Below are positions 13,497 through 22,150 of a DNA stretch of 64,000 nucleotides, in pieces. Both the position numbers and the translations under genes were made by a program. The DNA comes from Charina bottae (taxonomy: Eukaryota; Chordata; Lepidosauria; Squamata; Charinaidae). The stretch is taken from positions 36,968,929 through 37,032,928 of the forward strand of contig JALMGJ010000004.1 in the NCBI GenBank assembly GCA_023362775.1, given 5' to 3'. Below the pieces are notes generated by a model. It searched no databases. It saw nothing but the letters and a program-made list of their open reading frames with translations, and was not told the DNA's origin. Numbering within the stretch: position 1 is the first letter of the stretch; each line of letters opens with the position of its first letter.

Positions 13497-13787
13497 GTCA
13501 TAGATTATCTTAAAATAAAAATCAGAACAGTGTACCTGAAATCAATATCATAAAAGGCAAACTTTATAAACTACCATGTTCCTCAAAATCTATTTTTGTC
13601 TATGTGTTGCTCAGACCCAATGCCTTCTACTAGCAAGTGGGATGGCACATTTTTTTCCAACTTTTATGGCCTAGCTGCATTTTTCAGACTATCTTCAAGG
13701 GCTGATCCATGAAGAACACACTGCAACAGTTCAGCCTTGAGGCTACCAGCACGAGTCACAAAAGCTAGGTCTCCACCTAGGCTATTT

Positions 13788-13820
13788 AGTTGATTGATTG
13801 ATTGATTGATTGATTGATAT
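13788..13820. repeat. (TTGA)n microsatellite
   Basis: About eight tandem copies of a TTGA unit at the start of the L2-like fragment that hosts the copia element. Confidence 0.85.
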
Positions 13821-13825
13821 AACAG

Positions 13826-14098
13826 CCAATCTCAATTGCATGACTCTGGGTGGCTTACAACAATTTAAAAACTACCAAAAAAATCAACCCACAGTCAAAC
13901 CATATTTTAAAAATGTATAAAACCAATACAATTAAATTAACAAAATCCAGCCAGAATGTAAAAACAACCTATATTCAGCATAACCACTGCATAGGGTCCA
14001 CTACACCACTGGATCCCCATGCCCAGTGGCACAGTCATGTCTTTAAGGCCTTGCAGAAAGCCAGTAGAGTCGGGGCCAATCTAACCTCTGGGGGGATG
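13826..14098 (-). mobile_element. L2/CR1-like LINE 3' fragment, antisense, left of copia
   Basis: The sequence resembles the antisense of an amniote L2/CR1 LINE 3' part, with motifs such as GACTCTGGGTGGCTTACAAC and CTTTAAGGCCTTGCAGAAAG. It is broken at GGATG by the copia insertion, and reading resumes at 18690 with ATGTTCCAC. Confidence 0.55.
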
Positions 14099-14151
14099 TG
14101 TTAAAGTTACTTCATGCCTGCAACCCCGAATTAGTTAACCATCACCCAATA
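14099..14151 (+). repeat. copia 5' LTR, internally deleted (53 bp)
   Basis: It begins TGTTAAAGTTA and ends ATCACCCAATA, exactly as the 3' LTR does, but the central 613 bp are missing. The join falls on a shared TTA. U3 promoter, TATA box and R are gone, so this copy cannot start its own genomic transcript. Confidence 0.9.
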
Positions 14152-14165
14152 GGTTATGGGCCCAG
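14152..14165 (+). promoter_or_regulatory. copia primer binding site, initiator tRNA-Met anticodon arm
   Basis: GGTTATGGGCCCAG directly abuts the 5' LTR and is complementary to nucleotides 27-40 of vertebrate initiator tRNA-Met, that is the 5' side of the anticodon stem, the loop with CAU, and two bases beyond. This is the half-tRNA priming mode known for Drosophila copia. The tRNA sequence is from memory. Confidence 0.8.
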
Positions 14166-14258
14166 GCTGGATGGATCGCTGTTTGCTGCGTTGGATCTAG
14201 CTGTAACAACGGGGTTTGTTTTTAAGGCTGCATTTTGAAGTAAACGTGTTTTCTTTGA

Positions 14259-15587
14259 GTGGTCAGCATGGCTGCTGCTGCAGGGCTAACCAGTCTGCCC
14301 TTTGAGCGTTTGAATGGCACAAACTATCGGACCTGGTGTGTGAAGATCAAGTCTTTCTTCCTAAAAGAAGGTTTGTGGAAGTATGTGAGAGATGCACCTC
14401 CAACTGGTGTTATTACTGATGAAGTGCAGTTGTGCTTGGATCGTGCTTATGGCAACTTGATTCTGGGACTGGAATCATCACAGCTACTGCATATCAGTAA
14501 TTTGGAGACTGCACATGCCTGTTGGGAAGCTCTTAAAGCCCTTTATTCCAAGCAAACCTCTGCTGCCATTGTTGGTCTATCACGTCAGCTTTACAACTTG
14601 AAGCTGCAGCCCGGTGGAAACGTGATGACCCACCTCCATAAAATCAAGACTTTGTTTCTTGAACTTGAGGACCGGGATGTTGTGATCCCTGATACCCAGA
14701 GAGCTTGTATCATCCTGTCAAGCTTGGACAAGAGCTTTGACATGCTCATCGAGGCAACTCAGACGTTGAGGCCCCAAGACCTAACTGTGGATTATCTTAC
14801 AAATCGGCTGCAAGAAATCCAGCAAGCTCGTGATTTGGAGAAGATGCAGAGTAAGTCATCTGTTGCTGTTCCTGAGGTTTCAGCACAGCGTTTTCCAGTT
14901 GGAACAGAGGCTGCATGTGCTGTGAGGAGATGTTTCCGGTGCAACTCGACCCAACACTTCATGAGAGACTGTCCCCAGCCACCTCGCCCAGCCGGTGGAG
15001 CCAGTGGAAAGAGGTTCGTGCGAAAGAAGGGGAAACAAGCGCCTAGACAACGTACTCAGGTGTCTGCTTTGCTCACGGCTGTTAGTAGACGTTCCCCAGA
15101 GACTTGGCTTTTGGACTCAGCCTGTAGCCAAATCATTGTCAACAATGAACAGTTGTTGTTATCAAAAAGCAAGCCTAAAATCCAACAGGTTGCTCTGGCT
15201 GATGGATCTATGGCTGATGTGTCCTTTCAGGGTGAAGTATACATTCCTTGTTTGGGGATAAATGTGCAAAATGTGTTGTGTGTACCTACACTTGACTTTT
15301 CCCTCCTTAGCGTTCCAGCCCTGGTAAAGTCTGGTTATACTGTTGTGTTCAAGGGTACTGGATGTTCTATTGAAAAAGATGGGATAGAATGTGCTAGGGG
15401 GAGGTTAGTGAATCAATTGTATGAAATGCTTCCTAAGCAGGGGATTGTGTCAGGAAATTGTATTTCCAATGTTCCCCCACATAACAAATGCATTCACTAT
15501 TATCACAGAGTTCTGGGACATCCCGGGTGGGGAGGTTTGTCCCAACTGGCCAAGGTGTATCCTGAGTTAGGATCCAAAAAGGTGTGA
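14259..15587 (+). CDS. copia Gag and protease, with start of GAG-pre-integrase
   Basis: The 442-residue frame starts with a UBN2/Gag_pre-type capsid region (FERLNGTNYRTW is typical). It has a CCHC zinc knuckle at residues 225-238 (CFRCNSTQHFMRDC) that binds RNA. The protease follows with WLLDSA, catalytic Asp at about residue 286; the usual DSG/DTG has become DSA, which may weaken it. The frame runs into the integrase zinc-binding part (HYYHRVLGHPG) and stops early at TGA 15585. ATGs at 14259 and 14268 are both possible starts. The stop results from one extra base, since the next frame continues with DDFLDCTVC. Frameshifted, so best seen as a pseudogene-like part of the element. Confidence 0.88.
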   Translation: MVSMAAAAGLTSLPFERLNGTNYRTWCVKIKSFFLKEGLWKYVRDAPPTGVITDEVQLCLDRAYGNLILGLESSQLLHISNLETAHACWEALKALYSKQTSAAIVGLSRQLYNLKLQPGGNVMTHLHKIKTLFLELEDRDVVIPDTQRACIILSSLDKSFDMLIEATQTLRPQDLTVDYLTNRLQEIQQARDLEKMQSKSSVAVPEVSAQRFPVGTEAACAVRRCFRCNSTQHFMRDCPQPPRPAGGASGKRFVRKKGKQAPRQRTQVSALLTAVSRRSPETWLLDSACSQIIVNNEQLLLSKSKPKIQQVALADGSMADVSFQGEVYIPCLGINVQNVLCVPTLDFSLLSVPALVKSGYTVVFKGTGCSIEKDGIECARGRLVNQLYEMLPKQGIVSGNCISNVPPHNKCIHYYHRVLGHPGWGGLSQLAKVYPELGSKKV

Positions 15588-16644
15588 TGACTTTCTTGAT
15601 TGTACTGTGTGCAAACAATCTAAAATTAAGGCTGCTCCTGTTGCTAGAAAAAGTGACCGGGTGTCAACTAGGCCTTTTCAGTTGGTTCATGGAGACTTAG
15701 CCGGCCCCAATACTCCTAGTGAAGGGGGGGCGCGTTTCATGTTCCTTTTGGTGGATGACCACACTCGCTATACGTTTTGTTATTTGCTCAAATCTAAAGC
15801 GGAGGCTTTTGCTCGCTTTAAGGAGTTTGTTGCAATGGTGGAGAGAAACTATGGCTATCAAGTAGGTCAATTTCAATCGGATTGTGGAGGAGAATTTCTA
15901 GGCCATGAGTTTCAGAATTGGCTTCGTAGAAAAGGAATCTCCCATAGACTTGCCAATGTTGGTGTTCCTGCTGAGAATGGAATAGCTGAAAGGAAGATTG
16001 GTGTTGTTAATACCATTAGAAATAGCCTGATGTTAGATGCCCAGGTGCCAGCCCGTTTTTGGGGTGAGGCTACCATGACTGCAGTGTATCTGACTAACAG
16101 GGTGTGGAATTCAGCTGTGAATGAAGTTCCTTACTTCCTTTTGTTTGGCAAGCGCCCTTCGCTGAAGCATCTGCGTGTTTTTGGAACATTTGCATATGTG
16201 CATATTCCTAAGTCTCAGCGAAGGAAGAACCAGCCAAAAGCACAACGCTTAAGGTTTGTTGGTTATTCCTCTAGATCTAAGGGTTACCGTTTTTCTGCAG
16301 GCTATGGTCGTGTGGTAGTCTCCAGAAGTGCTAATTTTGAGCACCCTACTGGTTGGGATAGGTTAAATGCTAGTTCAGAGGTATTGTTGCAATCTAGTGT
16401 ACAGCCAACTGTCCATGCTCCTGTGGCTGGACAACAACCAGTTCAGCTGCCTTCTGGTTCCCAGTCTCCTAGTGTGGTGAGAGGGTCCCCTCAGGTGAAG
16501 GAAGAGGAAATTTCACCTGAGCAGGTTCAGGACCTGAAGGAGGAATCAGGTAGTGAAAAGGCAGAGGACAGTGATGAGGAAGAGGCAGTGGTAATTCCTC
16601 GTAGGTCTGCACGCTCCACAAATTTGCACAGGAGAGGTTTTTGA
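15586..16644 (+). pseudogene. copia integrase core and C-terminal linker
   Basis: This frame continues from the frameshift near 15585. It supplies the CTVC half of the HHCC zinc site, then the rve integrase core with Asp at codon 15694 (HGDLAGP), Asp at 15880 (QSDCGGEF) and Glu at 15988 (GIAERK). The last two are separated by 35 residues, the DD35E spacing. After the core comes a Pro/Gln/Ser- and then Glu/Asp-rich linker, usual between copia integrase and reverse transcriptase. The frame ends at TGA 16642, where sequence seems to be missing. The core looks intact, but no initiation codon is available unless the ribosome shifts frame. Confidence 0.88.
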
Positions 16645-17948
16645 ACTATGATCTCACATATGCACCCACAGCTAGACCAGAGTCTTTACGTATGGTACTT
16701 TCTCTGGCTGCACAGCGTGGACTTGTTGTCCATCATTTTGATGTTGACACAGCATATTTGAATGCAGAGCTCCCTGAAACTGTGTACATGAAGCAGGCTC
16801 CTGGCTATGCTTGTGACAATTCTCAGAAGGTGTACAGACTGCGCAAGGCGCTGTACGGATTGAAGCAAGCCGGACGTTGTTGGCATCAATGTTTAGATAA
16901 GGCTTTGTTAGAGCTAAAGTTTAAGAAGTCTGTTGCTGATCCTTGTGTGTATGTAAGAGGTTCTGGAAGTGATTACACAGTGTTGCTAACGTATGTTGAC
17001 GATTTTTGCCTAGCAACTGGTTCTTTGCACCTTGTACAAGAGTTTGCAACACAATTGAGACAGTACTTTCAATTGAAAGACCTAGGTGAGCTGAAATACT
17101 ATCTAGGTGTTGAAGTCACTAGAGCTCAGAGTGGTGAGTTCTATCTGAGTCAGAAGAGAAAAATTGACCAATTGTTGAGTCAACTTGAAATGTCAAATGC
17201 AAAACCAACCAAAACACCAATGACTCTTGATTTCCTAAAGGGTGATGCATGTGAGGAACCTTATCCTCAACCTGCATTGTATCACTCAGCTGTAGGAAGT
17301 TTGCTACACTTAACACAATGGACACGCCCTGACTTAGCTTACTCAGTTGGAGTGCTTAGTTGTAAGGTTGCCAAACCATCCATGCGAGATTGGAAAGGGT
17401 TAAAGAGAGTCCTACGCTACCTTAAAGGCACAGCTGATTTTTGCCTTAAAATATCAGCCACTAAGGCTGAAATGCCTGTGATTTATGCTGACAGCTCTTT
17501 TGCAGAAGAGGGAGACAGAAAGTCTGTGAGTGGTTTTGTTTGTTTGTTTGCAAATACACCCATTGCCTGGAGAGCAAGAAAACAAAATACAATTGCCGTT
17601 TCCACCTGTGAAGCCAAATTTGTGGCCCTCAGTGAGGCAATCAATGAAATGTATTGGTTAAAACAATTGTTTACAGATTTATCTGTAGATATAATCTCAC
17701 CAATAACAATGTATGAAGATTCCCAGGCCTGTCTATCTCTAGCTGCTTCGGAAAATGTCAATAATCGCACCAAATACATCCATGTGAAATACCAAAATGT
17801 AAGACATGCAATCCAAGAAAAATTTATACAATTAGAGTATTGTCCGTCTGAGCTGAACATTGCAGACATTTTCACGAAAGCACTTTCTCCTACAAAGCAT
17901 GCAACCACGGTAACCAGATTGGGGCTAGAGCAAATGTGTCTGAAATAA
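16641..17948 (+). pseudogene. copia reverse transcriptase and RNase H, N-terminus lost
   Basis: The frame opens at NYDLTYAPTARPESLR, which corresponds to the D.D.TFAPVA block of copia reverse transcriptase. The preceding 90-100 residues usual in the family, with the W..A...E and YKARLVA blocks, are absent, so an internal deletion joined the integrase linker to this point. Present are the FDVDTAYLN Asp, the YVDD catalytic box (codons 16992-17003) and the RNase H domain with YADSS, WRARKQN, STCEAKF (usually STEAEY) and the terminal IADIFTKAL block. It ends at TAA 17946, followed by the polypurine tract and the 3' LTR. It is probably inactive because of the lost N-terminus. Confidence 0.88.
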
Positions 17949-18013
17949 AATCATTTGTGTCTCTGTGTGCCTTTGAAATAACAGCTTTCCCCCACAGCGT
18001 TTCAAAAATCCAT

Positions 18014-18023
18014 GCGGAAGGGG
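18014..18023 (+). promoter_or_regulatory. copia polypurine tract
   Basis: GCGGAAGGGG lies immediately before the TG that opens the 3' LTR, the expected place for the plus-strand primer. The tract is short and starts with a C within it. Confidence 0.65.
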
Positions 18024-18689
18024 TGTTAAAGTTATTTGGTTAAAGTATTCTATGCAGAATTAAACGCATGGCATTTTCTCCACTAAAATCTGGCCAGAGA
18101 GTGGAAAAGTACAAGTTACAAAAGAAAACAATTTACAAGTGACCCTGCATTGAAAGTTTGGTTCTCAAAACATTCTACTCATAATCAGCAGATGTCCGTC
18201 CATATAGCCAAAACAAAACAGCTCTTATCACGATTGTTCCCAAGAGAACTGTAGCTCGAGGGAAGGCCAATACACAACACTGCCATCGTGTGACGCTTTA
18301 TAGTAAGTACAATTACTACCAAAATGCTATGCTGAAAGAGATGCCCATGTTTGAACCAATCAGATGTGAGCTATGAACCATGGGTATTCATTTATACTTA
18401 TGTTCTCACTTATGTTCTTTATATATGCTTTTTGCTCTTTATGTAGACTGCTATCTACATGTACTTGTATCTGAACTGTAACCATGCCTGGTCTTTGCAC
18501 AGACCATGATGTTTTTCTTTCCTCACTTCTGGTGATGGAACTCTGCTTATGCTTTGATTTTACCTTTTTGCAATAATGCACTATACATCCATTATTGCCT
18601 TATGCTATCAATAAAGATATTGTTAGCCTTACAACACGTTTGGATTACTTCATGCCTGCAACCCCGAATTAGTTAACCATCACCCAATA
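18024..18689 (+). repeat. copia 3' LTR (666 bp)
   Basis: It begins TGTTAAAGTTA and ends ATCACCCAATA. A TATATA stretch near 18420 may be the promoter, and AATAAA at 18610-18615 the poly(A) signal, about 75 bases before the end. The last 45 bases and the first 11 match the 5' LTR remnant without a mismatch that I can see, which suggests a fairly recent insertion. Confidence 0.9.
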
Positions 18690-18694
18690 GGATG

Positions 18695-18960
18695 ATGTTC
18701 CACTGACACTTGTTGGGCCTAGATGACCTGGGACAGGCCCATGGCTGTCATGGTGGCCATGAACTCCCAAACTATATCTCACCCCACTTCCATGAAAGGC
18801 AGATTGAAGTCCCCCAGGACCATAAGCCTAAGAAACTCCACTGCCAACCTGGTTATGGAGTCAAGGAGCTCAGGCAGGTTCTTAGTCAGGTTCAATTGTT
18901 CTTTCCTAAGTTGTTCTTTAACTAGAGAAATTCAAAGTGGCACACCAGCAAGATAATACC
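18695..18960. mobile_element. CR1/L2-like LINE fragment right of copia
   Basis: The first bases (ATGTTCCACTG) continue the L2-like sequence interrupted by copia. The rest resembles an antisense LINE 5' (endonuclease) part, with GTCCCCCAGGACCATAAGCC. Old and without a usable reading frame. Confidence 0.45.
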
Positions 18961-19059
18961 ATTTATTAATTGCTAGCTACCTAATACACCCTTGCTTGGG
19001 ATGGGGGGGGGAACAGTTCCTTTTGGGGATGGCTGGTGCCATAGAGCCCTTTTAAATAC

Positions 19060-19235
19060 AAGCCCATCGCCTCTTGGATTTTATATTTATTTTAATTATG
19101 ACTGTATTTATTATATGTTATTTTAATTGTTTGATTTTAATTGTTTGATTTTTGTAAACCGCCCAGAGTCCCCCTAGGGGGAGATGGAGCGGTGAATATA
19201 AATCGAATTATAAATAAATAAAATAAATAAATATA
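19060..19235 (+). mobile_element. L2/CR1-like LINE 3' end
   Basis: The block GTAAACCGCCCAGAGTCC followed by an AAATAAATAAAT tail is the typical 3' end of amniote L2-clade LINEs. Sense orientation, strongly 5'-truncated. Confidence 0.65.
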
Positions 19236-20123
19236 TTACATTCATATGTTTTATTTTCTTCAGACTAGAATGTCAGGATTCACCAAAATCTATTGGGGTA
19301 GCACTATAACTACTGTCTTAAAATATGCAGAGAGCAATTACATGTGTAAAGAAGGTATTCAGTCCCACACCCTCATCCTCAATGATAGCTTTGCAATTCC
19401 AAAGCATATGGCTCCATTTTTACTGAAGACTCTTAGCCTTCAGCAAAATTTAAATAAATCGCCTGCTCTATTTGTTAATTCTGTTCTTAAAATACATTAT
19501 CCTGTTGCTTGCTACTGATTATTTGTATCTCTCCATTAGGGTGCTTTGAGTTCTTCTGGTGGAAAAAAAATGGAAAACAAATTTAAAAATCAATGAAGCC
19601 CAAATCACATTCAACGCTACTGAAATGATGGCTAGTTAGTAAACAAAAACATAATGGATTTAAAGAATTTCTTTGCAGTCTATGGCAAACTAATAACAAC
19701 ATGTTCACCCTAAGCCCCACATTCAGAAAAAAAGGAAAGACTGCTGCTCCTACAGCTAGTATAAATGTAGTTGCAGAAATTTAAACTCTTTTCACCAACA
19801 CGCACTTCAAAATACCTCATCCAGTTTTGGGGAGAGCGAGCGAATTGTGGGGGAGAGAATGGGAAAATAAGGAAAGCAGGAGAAAGGGAACCTATGGGAA
19901 GGTAGTGAAATGGACCGAGGTTTTGGGAGTCTAAACTGCGCTTGGAATGGGGCAGTGGGGAATGTGAATGCACAAATTCACCTGCAACCCCTGAGCTGCC
20001 AGTGAGTGATGCATGAGCTAAAAATATTACCCAGATATGATTTGTGACTACTTGCCATGGTGTAGCACCATCATGTGGTTATGTGGCTCCTTCATGATAA
20101 TAGACTGACTTCACATTTTAGCA
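19236..20123. other. intergenic region, no gene seen
   Basis: A frame at 19246-19518 follows an ATTTTCTTCAG that looks like a splice acceptor, but its product has no recognisable family. I see no other feature. Confidence 0.5.
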
Positions 20124-20490
20124 TTATTTATTTATTTATTTATTAATTTTCTATCCCGCCTTTATTTTTATTTTTTATAAATAACTCAAGGCAGCGAACA
20201 TACCTAATACTCCTTCCTCCTCCTCTTTTCCCCACAATAACCACCCTGTGTGGTGAGTTGGGCTGAGAGAGAGTGACTGGCCCAAGGTCACCCAGCCGGC
20301 TTTCATGCCTAAGGCGGGACTAGAACTCTCAGTCTCCTGGTTTGCCATTGGCTCCTTCCTAGTGCTGAGAGACAGGGACTGGCCCAAAGTCACCCAGCCG
20401 GCTTTCATGCCTAAGGTGGGACTAGAACTCTCAGTCTCCTGGTTTCTAGTCTGTTGCCTTAACCACTAGACCAAACTGGCTCTTCCTATT
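20124..20490 (-). mobile_element. tRNA-derived SINE, reverse, with internal duplication
   Basis: This is the reverse complement of the SINE also seen at 35840 and 50821. The tRNA head reads out at AACCACTAGACCAAACTGGC near 20460, and the tail TTATTTATAAATAACTCAAGG-like part is near 20165-20190. The body is duplicated: about 80 bases (20262-20342) recur at 20363-20445, each containing ACCCAGCCGGCTTTCATGCC. Confidence 0.65.
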
Positions 20491-20934
20491 AAATTATATA
20501 ATTTAATATAATTATTATTCCTATTAAACTATTAAACTCTTCCTATTAAATTATATAATTTATTATTCCTATTAAACTAGTATTTCCCAAATTGCACTCA
20601 CCAGATAGTATTTTCTAGAAAATATTTCCCTTCTTTCTCCTCTTCTTCCTCTATTATATATTGAGCGTTTAGTTTTTTTTTAATTCTAGCTATTTTAAGC
20701 CATGCTAATTGATCATATCTAAATTGTATCAACATTATATTTGCACATACTGTACGTGTTTCTTAAGTTTATAAGAAAACTGAAGGGAAAACACTTCCCA
20801 TCATTACTGCTTATTGTGTATGAAACCACTGGATGATGGGGAGTAGCATTTCAACTTCTGGTCATCCACAGCTAGAAATGACAATTAAGTACCCAATTAA
20901 CTGTTGTTTCAATTATTCAATAGCTCTGTGGATA

Positions 20935-21145
20935 AGAGAGGTAGTGTAGCAGTTAAGGTTGTGGACTTGGCCTGGTGTGACCCAGATTCAAGTCCATCCT
21001 CAGCCACAGCAGCTTACTAAGTGGCTTTGGGCAGTCACACTCTACCTCACAGGATTGTTCTTGTGGGGAAGAAAACAGAGGAAGGAGTGCTGTGTATTCC
21101 TATACTGTATGAAAGCTGGGATATAAATCTAATACTTAATTTGCA
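20935..21145 (+). mobile_element. second tRNA-derived SINE family, forward
   Basis: A tRNA-like head (TAGCAGTTAAGG and box B GATTCAAGTCC) is followed by CTACCTCACAGGATTGTT and a tail GGGATATAAATCTAAT. The same body recurs at 22490-22740 and, split by a BovB tail, at 43090-43480. Confidence 0.55.
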
Positions 21146-21424
21146 AGCAATTGTTGGAATTGCTTTATTGATTGCGAATGGTTTAGCCTGTATGTAAGTA
21201 AGTTACATTGAATACTACAGGAGTTATTTCTTCATGTGCCTTGCTCATTTATTTTTTTTCTAAAAGAAAAGCATATATAAAAACATCAAATGCCATTAAT
21301 GTATAAATCATTAACACATATAAAAAGTAATCATAACCTCTGGAACCCACCTAGGTCGTTCAAATTCGGAATAAAAGGGCTGCTGTCTCTCTCTTGCAAT
21401 TTCTTTCCCTTCTATACCTGTTCA

Positions 21425-21465
21425 AATACTACTACTACTACTACTATTAACAACAACAACAACAA
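21425..21465. repeat. (ACT)n followed by (AAC)n microsatellite
   Basis: Short compound trinucleotide repeat just upstream of the CDC16 CpG island. Confidence 0.8.
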
Positions 21466-21499
21466 ATTCCTAGGGAAAGCGCTAAATGCTCCCTCCGTA

Positions 21500-22150
21500 A
21501 TTTAGCCTCTGTACGTCAGGTATCCCCGGAACGCCAAGCGCAGAGGTCGCGTTTCCGGCCGAAGGGTGCAGTTGAGAACGGCACACCAGGGCAATGCTGG
21601 GGAGGAGCGTAATTGTCAACGGACCCGTGAAGCAATGGCGAGAGGAGCGCGATGAATGCGGAGGGGGCGGAGTCTTAAGTTTCGGAAGCGGCTCGTTCGG
21701 GGTCAGGGACACGGCGGCCGTTGGAAGGCGTGCGCCAGCGCCGCGGGGGGATCCAGGGAACGGGCCAACCTAGTCGCCCGGCCCCTCCCGCGGGCGGGCA
21801 CGGAAGGGGGATGAATCTGGAGCGCCTGAGGAAGCGGGTGCGGCAGTACATCGATCAGGTAAAGTCACGCGGCAGCTTCCGAGGGAGCATCACTTTGCCT
21901 GCCTCCTCCTGGGCGCTGGTCCCAACGCTGTGGCTGCTTGTCGAGGGCCCTGTTAGGCCCCCCACATGGACTCATGATCTGGGGAAGGAGGCGGGTGGGA
22001 GCGTTCCTAGGCCAGGGCGCGGGCCCCGCAAAGCGGGCCAAAGCAAAGCGCGAGGGAGCTGCGGGTGAGCCTCTGCCTTTTCTCCCCCTGAGCCTTCCCG
22101 CGTCGGACAGCCTCTCCCGTTTGCCTCGTTTCTTGGCCAGAGGAAGGAGA
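21500..22150 (+). promoter_or_regulatory. CDC16 CpG-island promoter
   Basis: CpG-dense, GC-rich stretch around the first coding exon of CDC16, in contrast to its AT-rich surroundings. It includes a GC box (GGGGGCGGAG at about 21664), CRE-like TACGTCA at about 21512 and a TTTCGGAAGCGG ETS-like site at about 21680. There is no clear TATA box, which fits a housekeeping cell-cycle gene. The start site itself cannot be placed. Confidence 0.75.

Larger units (their letters stand above)
14099..18689 (+). mobile_element. Ty1/copia LTR retrotransposon, nearly complete, defective
   Basis: The 4,591-bp element is bounded by the 5-bp target duplication GGATG at 14094-14098 and 18690-18694. Order: 5' LTR remnant (14099-14151), primer site (14152-14165), gag-protease frame, integrase frame, reverse transcriptase-RNase H frame, polypurine tract and 666-bp 3' LTR (18024-18689). 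Integrase lies before reverse transcriptase, which is diagnostic of copia rather than gypsy. Three defects are visible: a 613-bp deletion in the 5' LTR, a one-base frameshift at about 15585 and loss of the reverse transcriptase N-terminus near 16640. It inserted into an L2-like fragment between CFAP97D2 and CDC16. Copia elements are sparse in vertebrates. Confidence 0.95.

Noticed and set aside
19246..19518. Possible exon after an acceptor-like sequence
   Set aside because: No recognised family, no matching donor-linked partner exon and an intergenic position.
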